Positions 8,296-15,169 of a stretch of DNA of 15,169 bases are shown here, piece after piece (position 1 is the first letter of the stretch; each line of letters opens with the position of its first letter). The stretch spans positions 1 to 15,169 of the forward strand of contig JAYMGJ010000720.1 in the NCBI GenBank assembly GCA_037178675.1, read 5' to 3'. The notes under the pieces were generated by a model. It made no database searches. It saw nothing but the letters and a program-made list of their open reading frames with translations, and had not been told where the DNA came from. The stretch comes from Scleroderma bovista. Its lineage: Eukaryota; Basidiomycota; Agaricomycetes; Boletales; Sclerodermataceae. A program made the translations under genes and the position numbers.

Positions 8296-10364
8296 ATGGA
8301 TCCCAACTTTTCCCTTGACAAAGTTAATTATCGGGCGACCCGGAAAGACATCAACCTCAAGGAAGAGGTTGTCCGCGAACGGGCTGCTCGGCGTGGCGGT
8401 CGCGCCATTGTCTTCCGAGGAAAATTGAGTTCAAGCGGAACTCTAGTGGCGATTAAAACGGCTATAGGCGGCATACCGGGGGATGAAAAGTTCATCAATG
8501 TACGGTTATGGTTGCTCGTTTCAATTGATGGTCTCATGATTCTGACCATCTTGCAGAAAGTCCTTCGTGAAGCACATGTCTGGTCAAAGCTCGATCATGA
8601 GAATGTGCTTCCGCTACTTGGTATAACTACGGCATTTGATCATACTGTATCAATGGTGTCTCTATGGATGGAAGCGGGCAATGCCTTTGACTATGTGCAA
8701 AACAAGGACATTGACCCTCGCCCCTTGGTTTGTTTTGATGTGTGGTTGGGAATTTACGTAGTTTGACCTATATTTGCTTCATAGGTTGTTGGCGTTGCAC
8801 GCGGATTGTGCTATCTACATGAACATCCTGATGGTCCAATTGTTCATAGTGATTTGAAAGGAGTAGGTTCAGTCAATCAGAATCTTGAGTTCTCTTTGAC
8901 GAATCTCGTACGTGTAGGCGAATGTGCTGATATCCAACAGTGGTCATGCACTCATCGCGGACTTCGGCTATACCTACTTGGCCAACTCATCTTTTAGCTT
9001 GGGCGTCAGTTCTTGCATAGGTGGTACCTATAACTGGATGCCTCCAGAGGCTTTGGAGGTAACTGGGCAGATTATCATGACAATGGAAAGTGATATCTGG
9101 TCGTTTGCAATGACGGCTCTTGTGTGTTGGGCATCCTATTTCTTACCTTGTGCAACCAATAATCTTTCTCCAGGAACTATTCACACGGAAAATTCCTTTT
9201 AGTGAATGCAAAAACTGGATTGCTGTCACCCGTCGGATTTTGGCAGGACCTCCAGATCATCCCGGTGATGAGTCGACTTGCCATCGTATGACGGACGATT
9301 GGTGGGACATATTTTTGGAATGCTGGAAGGAGGACCCACCATTGCGACCGTCCATCTCGCAAATACTAAACAAGATTGAAGGACGTAAGGTATGTATTAG
9401 TTTCTATCCCGGAGTCCGTTCTTCATCTCCATGTAAAACCAGGCGGAGGCAGCAGTCCCGGAGCAAAATGAGTTGGCGAAGGACGATGTCATCATTGCGT
9501 CAGTAGAATGGCCTGCTTTGTATATTCATTCTAACCTCTCTCAAGGGTGATGGGGCCTGTCGGCTCGGGGAAAAGCTCGGTGAGGAGGCTTGCGCCTACT
9601 GTAGCCTCAGAGTCTAATTCCATTGGCCCAGTTTATAGCGGGACAAGATATGAAGGGGGGGATACCTTGCTCCTTGGGTCGTATACAAAGGAAGTAAAGG
9701 CCACCAAATGTTCGATTGGGCCACTTTCCAATGTAGTTCTGGTGGATACCCCTGGGTTTGACACTGCAAAATCTGAAATGGAGGTGGTCAATATGACTTC
9801 CAACTGGCTCCGCAAAACGTAAGCGGCTATTTTTCATGTTTGCTGAGGCCTTTCTGAAAAGTCGACGCTGTTAGATACAAGAAGACCGTCTTCTCGGCTA
9901 TTATTTATTTCCATCCCATAACGGATAGCCGTATGAGCGCAACAGCGCTGCCAAAGAGTTCCCGGGCCTTTCAGAAATTGGGTGGGAATGCGGGTGTTTC
10001 CCAGGTTGTATTGGCTACCACCATGTGGGATGAAGTCGATGAAAAGATTGGAGAAGAGAGACTCGTGGAACTCCAGTCCACATACTGGAAAGAAATGATA
10101 GCCCAGGGGTCCAGGACAATGCGTTATCGGAACACGCCAGAGTCTGCAATGCAGCTACTTCAAGATGTCATAGCCATGGGCTTGGAAAACCGCTATGGCA
10201 TGTTACAACGAGAAGTCCAGAATTTAAAGGAAAGGTTACCGGAGACACGCACAAGACGAGAGCTACATTCTCGTTTGGATGGAGTCGTTTCCAAACAGTC
10301 CCAGCTTCTGAGCAGGATTCGTGCAGAGAAAACCCAGAGAACTTTCCAGAACACGGCGTGTTAG
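8296..10364 (+). CDS. TKL-type protein kinase fused to AIG1-like P-loop GTPase
   Basis: Exons 8296-8499, 8557-8727, 8785-8862, 8918-9121, 9174-9389, 9443-9498, 9546-9818 and 9875-10364 give 563 aa. Introns are 47-57 nt GT-AG. Residues ~30-285 form a kinase domain: a glycine-rich loop variant (GGRAIVFRG), the ATP-binding lysine in VAIK (K54), REAHVWSKL with the helix-C Glu (E73), a catalytic loop HSDLKGANVLI (D148; S replaces the usual R), DFG (166-168), MPPEAL and a C-lobe CWKEDPPLRPS. Residues 311-~500 form a GTPase: P-loop GPVGSGKS (313-320), VDTPGFD (376-382) and TTMWDEVD in the G4 position, as in mushroom AIG1-like G proteins. Residues ~505-555 look like a coiled coil. The frame through the GTPase is open only if an intron-like segment (9580-9631) is kept in the mRNA. 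Function is unknown; a membrane-proximal or immune-type signalling role is inference. Confidence 0.82.
9330..10364 (+). repeat. Arm 1 of a long inverted gene duplication
   Basis: This segment matches the reverse complement of 13511-14555 over about 1 kb, including introns, with clear but moderate divergence. The two arms are convergent and separated by about 3.1 kb. The similarity starts inside the kinase C-lobe exon and ends near the stop codons. Confidence 0.8.
9580..9631 (+). other. Intron-like segment retained or exonised inside the GTPase domain
   Basis: This 52-nt segment starts GTGAGG and ends GGCCCAG directly after the P-loop codons. In the second gene copy (minus strand 14257-14308) the same 52 nt must be spliced out to give GSGKSS-FIAKATGTSYEGG, the usual form after a P-loop. 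Here a 10-nt deletion near 9639/9640 shifts the spliced frame into a stop at 9695-9697. Reading through the segment restores the frame (52 - 10 = 42). Both splice sites remain canonical. Confidence 0.75.
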
Positions 10365-11279
10365 GTACCGCGGAGCGCATCAGTGAGTGCCAGCGATCAT
10401 ATCGACTTGTTTCCTGTTTCTAATATGGATCTGTTCTACATCATGTCTCGGATCCTTCACTACTTGCATGCAAACGTTCATTCAGGATCATCATCGGCCA
10501 TATATCTGACGTGTCCTGTCTTTTGAGCTCTCCAACCATTGGCAATCAGCTCGCTTTACGCAACCTACCAAGCTAGACCTGGTCGCCAGAGAGCGGACTA
10601 TTAATAATAATATACTACTGCATGTACTACATACACTTCGCTTTCGTCAATATGTGCTCAAAGTCGTGTACTGGTGAAATCTTCAAGTGTCTTCTGTCTT
10701 TTTGTTTTATTTGTAGCCCGTTACCCTGTATGCTAGGGCTTGGTGCCCGACTTTGCATTCATATACTTTCAACACCGTAGCTCCTCCGAATTGGCCAGGT
10801 TACCAGGCCCTAATAGGCGGGGGGTTGTGCAATATTAGCAACGTAGATCCGCCTCTTCTCCGGCTAGGTTTCGTTTCCGACCTCGTCGTTTCTATGAACC
10901 TCGGTCAAGGATAAGAATGTAGTGTATGATCTGTATCCCAAACAATTGGACTCTCACTATCATTCTCTTGAGCTACGTGTAGGTGGTTACGATTGACAAT
11001 GGACTCCATTACAGGGCAATGGGCGCGCCGCCAGAGTCACTCCCCTAGAATTACCTGCCCACTAACTGTCTATGGGTCCTTGACCGTGGAGGAAAGACAG
11101 TTGCGCAAAAACGTGAAGACATGCTCATCGAAAAAAACATCTTGTGCATGCTATGCCTCTTGAACACGCGCCTCGTCTCTCGGAACAGTAGTATTTTGGG
11201 TGACCAGGGAGTATTGTGATGGCTCTTGACCAGACAGCCACACCTCGGATAGCGAATTCTTGATCCTCAAGATCAACGT
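10365..11279. other. Intergenic region after the kinase-GTPase gene
   Basis: Weak similarity to the region beyond the second copy's stop continues for about 35 bases past the stop codon (both have CCAG-ACACGG and a later CCGCG). Beyond that nothing was recognised: no RNA gene, element or convincing reading frame. Confidence 0.45.
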
Positions 11280-12219
11280 GAACATACTTGGACGACCTAG
11301 GCGCAGACATGGAAGAAATGGACCTGCGCGCGGAAGGAATCAGCAGCGCTTTGCTGATCAAGTATTTGGATGCGACGAACAGTGGTATTACAATAGTCGA
11401 GGGTCTTGCTTGTGTACTAACGTGGATCCAGCTTGCTCTGAGTTTTAGCTGGGACCGTAATCTTCCCAAAGTCCCCGTAAAAAGATTTCTCTGAAATGGT
11501 TTTCTGGGCTGCCAAACTACCGCATCCAGGGTGTGAATTGCAAAAAGTGGACCTAACCAAATTCGTGAGACCAAACCGTGGAGTTGACTCGTGACTCTTG
11601 AGAAAGGGGCAATCAGATGCGGTTGGATCATTGCGAAACATGAAGTTGGTCGACGGACTGGCAACGTATGGAGCGCGAGGTCGTCGGTGGAACATTACCA
11701 CTGAATCATCGATGTATTCCAGTATGATCGATCAAGTTCTCCGCACTCCAACTGTAGCGAACCATGGGAAACGAACCGTCTAACATGGAAGTCCAACACC
11801 ACCGCATTGTCAGGAATTAGCCAAGGTGATTCCATTATCGTGGCTGTTGTAACATTTGGGCGTATGGAATTGGCCAAAGTCATGCCAGTACTACTGTTCA
11901 CCCTAAAAATGGATCACATGTGTATGAAAGCTACCAAGGCAAGTTAAAGACAGACAACAAACCTATCCTGTCCACTCACAGGAGGACAGGGAGCGATCAT
12001 CATATCAAGAATACCATCAATGTAAGACCTACATGCTATATCTAACACCGAAGTTGGAGCTGCTGTGAGTTGGCATATTAACGATGTGCATCACACTCAC
12101 AGGGAGGAAACCAGACATCTTTATTCACACATGAAGCAGTCCAGAAGATCGGAAACACTGGAGAAGGTGCACCACAAGTGGTGCAACTGGAGTGTGTTGC
12201 GAATTATGTGTTCCGCTAG
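11280..12219 (+). pseudogene. Possible degenerate multi-exon coding remnant, family unknown
   Basis: Four protein-like open segments follow each other on the plus strand in different frames. They are 11288-11494 (includes DLGADMEEMDLRAEGISSAL), 11484-11591 (EMVFWAAKLPHPGCELQKVD), 11768-11944 (TTALSGISQGDSIIVAVVTF) and 12103-12216 (LFTHEAVQKIGNTGEGAPQV, ending NYVFR before a stop). The last follows a short GTGAGT...CTCACAG intron-like segment (12065-12102). A complete exon chain without stops could not be built, which suggests decay or missed exons. Rival open stretches exist on the minus strand (11125-11664 and 11695-11901), so even the strand is uncertain. No domain was recognised. Confidence 0.25.
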
Positions 12220-12246
12220 GGCCGTCCTAGAAGATTGGCGCAGACT

Positions 12247-12252
12247 TATAAA
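12247..12252 (+). promoter_or_regulatory. TATAAA box upstream of the small secreted protein gene
   Basis: TATAAA lies 75-80 bases before the ATG at 12327. It is followed by a pyrimidine/CA-rich leader, a spacing compatible with a eukaryotic promoter. Confidence 0.45.
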
Positions 12253-12326
12253 CTGTCAGCAATAAGACCTCCCCAGAGAAAGTACAGCGCACAGTCGCCC
12301 AGAAACCGCCTCCTTTACATTACCAG

Positions 12327-12551
12327 ATGCACCCTGCTTTCATCATCTCACTTATTGCCCTCGTAGTGAGAGCAATGCCGCAGTCTGACCCAGATGCAGA
12401 CTTGACGGACATAGCAGACTCCAGTGATTTGGATGGGATTCCAGATCTAAGTGACGAGATTGCAGGCATAAGCGGCTTGGACGACAGTGAAGATGCAAGT
12501 GACCTCGACCCTGTAGATGAACTGGGATCGCTTGGCGGTCTTGGCCTCTAA
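12327..12551 (+). CDS. Candidate small, acidic, secreted protein (74 aa)
   Basis: A single-exon reading frame encodes 74 residues. Residues 1-17 (MHPAFIISLIALVVRAM) resemble a signal peptide with a hydrophobic core. The rest is strikingly acidic, rich in Asp, Ser, Leu and Gly with DL/DxxD units (for example SSDLDGIPDLSDEIAG), has no cysteine and no Lys or Arg after residue 15, and ends in a glycine-leucine tail (LGSLGGLGL). A TATAAA box upstream supports expression. No family was recognised. It may be a short secreted peptide of the kind common in mushroom secretomes, or a fragment of a larger gene; low complexity makes a chance frame possible. Confidence 0.5.
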   Translation: MHPAFIISLIALVVRAMPQSDPDADLTDIADSSDLDGIPDLSDEIAGISGLDDSEDASDLDPVDELGSLGGLGL

Positions 12552-12682
12552 TCCGTTGGCATTCAATCAATGATGATCAGTAAGGTTGTATCTATCTGTT
12601 TGACGGCACACTCACCAGGCCTTGTAGGGGAAGGGCTCCATGCATTGTCAATTACCAAGTGATCTAGTGTAGCCGAACAGCT

Positions 12683-12889
12683 GTGGGAGTGTTGATACCT
12701 GACTCCGATGGGGAGATACTCAAGGAAATAGTTGCAATGGAAGTTGGTTATCAATCAGTCGAGATTTGTCTGCCTATGTTCAATGAAACTATCCCTGCGC
12801 TCATGGGGGAGATGGAATTTGACGCAGGAGAGTATTTCCACTCTTCGGTGTCCGGGAACAGATCACTGGTAGATTTGTATAAAGCCTAG
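12683..12889 (+). other. Unassigned open segment, exon-like
   Basis: A 68-codon open stretch follows an acceptor-like CCGAACAG and reads as a plausible peptide (GVLIPDSDGEILKEIVAMEV, later EMEFDAGEYFHSS) before a stop. There is no convincing ATG or upstream exon, and no family was recognised. It may be a remnant exon. Confidence 0.25.
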
Positions 12890-13001
12890 TCTTCCAAAGC
12901 CAGACTCAATTAGAGGAAGATAGTCGTTCCTAAAGCCAGGTCCAGGTGATTGGTTGAAGAACTCAGAAGTTATTTTTGTGCTGAGGAGCTCAAAGGGATA
13001 A

Positions 13002-13441
13002 AAACGCATCACCGTACTATGTCACATAAAAGATATAGTCGAGGGCGAGCTCGAATGAGCGTTTGTGACGTTTGAATGGACACAGGCTACCAGAGCCACC
13101 ACAGGTCATCTTGGCACGAAGCTGGTCTCCCTAAGCCAGACTCTCTTCGTAGGGGACCTTCCGAAGGAGAACGCAGAGCCATGAGACATCATTCAAAATT
13201 TGTCACACGGGTTGTCGGGCCATCATGCGTTCCCGCAGTAAGTACTTACTAGCAGTAGAAATTACGATGAAGCCTCCATTCTGAGAGACGTAACCTAGAC
13301 CCATATAACAACATTATAAATCCGGCATGGGGGGCCCGCCGACTGCCAATTTCGAGCGACGAAAATCCAGCGAACAAGTACATAGTGAAAGATCTGAGAC
13401 TCGATTTAGAACAGATCTGGGGATTGGAAGCAAGCGGATAA
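13002..13441 (+). other. Unassigned coding-like fragments, probably degenerate
   Basis: One frame is open at 13002-13055, 13059-13181 and 13185-13238, interrupted only by two TGA codons (13056 and 13182). It reads as natural-looking peptide (for example TTGHLGTKLVSLSQTLFVGD). A second open stretch, 13271-13438, has no ATG but is also protein-like (NPAWGARRLPISSDENPANK). No family was recognised, and no start or splice chain joins them. They look like the remains of a gene lying between the two kinase-GTPase copies. Confidence 0.2.
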
Positions 13442-13510
13442 CTAGCACTCACTCAGATTTTCCGATGGCCTTATCTCAAAACTGTGTTGTGTTCAATGGC
13501 TCGCGGAAAG

Positions 13511-14555
13511 TCATGACACCGTGTCCTGGTGGGCTCCTTGGCTTTTCTCTGCATGAACTTTGCTCAGAAGTTGGAACTGTTTGGAAATGACTCCGTCCAA
13601 GCGAGCATGTAGCTCTTGTCCTGTGCGGGTCTCTGGTAACTTCTGTTTCAAGTTCTCGACCTCGCGTTGTAATATATCATAGCGTTGCTTCGTGCTCATG
13701 ACTATGACTTCTTGAAGTACTTGCATTGCAGACTCTGACGTGTTCCGATAACGCATTGTCCTGGACCCCTGGGCTATCATTTCTTTCCAGTACGTGGACT
13801 GGATTTCCGCGAAGCCCTCTTCCCCAATCTCTTCATCGACTTCATCCCACATGGTGGTAGTCAATATAACCTGGGAAACGCCCGCGTTCCCACACAATTT
13901 CTGAAAGGCCCGGGAACTCTTTGGCAACGCTGTTGCGCTCGTACGGCTCTCCGTTATGGGATGGAAATAAAGAATAGCCGAGAAGACGGTCTTCCTCTTG
14001 TATCTAACAGCGCCGACTTCTCAGAAAGGCCCCAGAAAACATGAAAAATGGCCGCTTACATTTTGTGGAGCCAACTGGAAGTCATATCGAACACTGCCAT
14101 ATCAGACTTTGTAGTGTCAAACCCAGGGGTATCCACCAGGACTACATTGGAAAATGGCCCAATCGAACACTTGGTGGCCTTTACTTCCTTTGTATACGAC
14201 CCAAGGAGCAAGGTATCCCCCCCTTCATAGCTTGTCCCAGTGGCCTTGGCTATAAACTGGGCCAATGGAATTAGACTCTGAAGCTACAGTAGGCTCAAGC
14301 CTCCTCACCGAGCTTTTCCCCGAGCCGACAGGCCCCATCACCCTTGAGTGAAGTTAGAGTGAATATACAGAGCAGGCCATTCTACTGACGCAATGATGAC
14401 ATCGTCCTTCGCCAACTCATTTTGCTCCGAGACTGCTGCCTCAACCTGGTTTTACATTGAGATGAGGAACGGACCTCGGAATACAAACTGGTACGTACCT
14501 TGCTTAGTATTTGGGAGATGGGCGGTCGGAATGATGGGCCCTCCTTCCAGCATTG
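13511..14555 (-). repeat. Arm 2 of a long inverted gene duplication
   Basis: This is the reverse-complement partner of 9330-10364. Relative to arm 1 it keeps a 10-nt block (CAAGGCCACT on the coding strand, about 14239-14249), and its last coding exon is 3 nt longer. Confidence 0.8.
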
Positions 14556-14709
14556 TTTCGGCATGGGATTTGGTGGGGGCAGAGCTTTAATATCACGCAT
14601 ACCCTTAATGAGATGAGGAATGTATTCGATGAAAAGTCGGGATCGTACATACCGCGATCCCTTCAATCTTACTTAATATCTCCCGGATAGAAGGTCGCGA
14701 TGGTGGATC
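13511..14709 (-). CDS. Partial second kinase-GTPase copy, 5'-truncated
   Basis: On the minus strand, exons 14709-14653, 14603-14499, 14445-14390, 14342-14309, 14256-14060 and 14003-13511 join without stops to 942 nt (313 aa plus stop). The copy keeps only the end of the kinase C-lobe, but the whole GTPase: GPVGSGKSS, FIAKATGTSYEGG, VDTPGFD and TTMWDEVD, followed by the coiled-coil tail. Its introns match those of the first copy in place and length (47, 52, 53 and 56 nt), so it arose by DNA duplication, not through mRNA. The kinase C-lobe motif occurs twice, as DPPSRPSIREILSKIEG and then CWKEGPSFRPPISQILSK. Just upstream of 14709 there are two in-frame TAG codons, then the T tract, so the N-terminal kinase is missing. 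Whether it is expressed is unknown. Confidence 0.7.
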
Positions 14710-14735
14710 CTACTAGAGTAGCACTCATCTCTCTC

Positions 14736-14762
14736 TTTTTTTTTTTTTATTTTTTTTTTTTT

Positions 14763-14831
<69 letters not shown>

Positions 14832-14856
14832 TTTTTTTTTCTTTTTTTTTTTTTTC

Positions 14857-14890
<34 letters not shown>

Positions 14891-14928
14891 TTTTTTTTTT
14901 TTTTTATTTATTTTTATATTTTTTTTTT

Positions 14929-15020
<92 letters not shown>

Positions 15021-15033
15021 CTTTTTTTTTTTT

Positions 15034-15119
<86 letters not shown>

Positions 15120-15124
15120 CTTTT

Positions 15125-15169
<45 letters not shown>
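14736..15169. repeat. Near-homopolymeric T tract at the window end
   Basis: About 430 bases are almost all T, broken only by scattered single A or C and a CCC near 15034. It follows a short CTCTCTC run. Such a length is unusual for natural DNA and may be a sequencing or assembly artefact at a contig end. The poly-lysine reading frame on its minus strand is meaningless. Confidence 0.85.

Noticed and set aside
11125..11664. 179-codon open stretch on the minus strand
   Set aside because: It overlaps protein-like plus-strand segments and shows no recognisable domain or splice-consistent extension. It is mentioned only as a rival to the plus-strand reading.
13237..13250. 14-bp perfect palindrome AGTAAGTACTTACT
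   Set aside because: It gives a donor-like GTAAGT on both strands, but there is no supporting exon chain, and a single palindrome of this size can occur by chance.
14828..15127. Poly-lysine reading frame
   Set aside because: It is a by-product of the T tract read on the other strand.
14653..15169. T tract as the poly-A tail of a retroposed gene copy
   Set aside because: The A-rich strand lies at the 5' side of the copy, and the copy keeps all its introns.

Overview
The window looks like nuclear DNA of a filamentous basidiomycete, most likely an Agaricomycete. Four genes can be rebuilt exon by exon. They are split by many short GT-AG introns, mostly 47-69 nt, with internal CTAAC/CTGAC-like branch sites. 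The protein families also fit mushroom-forming fungi: a secreted phosphoesterase-type acid phosphatase, an AHP1-type peroxiredoxin, a tyrosine-kinase-like (TKL) protein kinase and an AIG1-like GTPase. All exon models were made by eye from splice signals, frame continuity and family knowledge; no database search was run.

Layout. 1-1010: intergenic DNA with a diverged direct repeat. 1054-2552 (+): secreted acid phosphatase, 7 exons, 384 aa, with a TATA box and a CACGTG just upstream. 2553-3380: nothing recognised. 3385-4888: about three copies of a ~480-bp tandem repeat carrying splice-like signals and coding-like pieces on the minus strand. 5317-6103 (+): peroxiredoxin, 5 exons, 166 aa. 6328-7081 (+): Lys/Ala/Pro-rich, probably chromatin-associated protein, 3 exons, 208 aa. 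7082-8226: gene-poor, with several C-tracts. 8296-10364 (+): TKL kinase fused to a P-loop GTPase with a probable C-terminal coiled coil, 563 aa. 10365-13510: mostly unassigned, with coding-like fragments that look degenerate and one candidate small, acidic, secreted protein (12327-12551). 13511-14709 (-): a second, 5'-truncated copy of the kinase-GTPase gene, convergent with the first. 14736-15169: an almost pure T tract at the window end.

The most interesting part is the pair of kinase-GTPase copies. Comparing them shows that the upstream copy lost 10 nt just after its P-loop exon. It stays in frame only if a 52-nt intron next to that deletion is not spliced (52 - 10 = 42 nt, divisible by 3). 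The downstream copy keeps the 10 nt and reads through only when the same intron is removed. So the first copy either has an exonised intron inside its GTPase domain, or is broken there and makes a kinase-only protein when spliced. The kinase-GTPase fusion recalls modular signalling or immune-type receptors, but that role is inference.

The acid phosphatase, peroxiredoxin and chromatin-type genes look like ordinary single genes and show no functional link to the kinase-GTPase pair.
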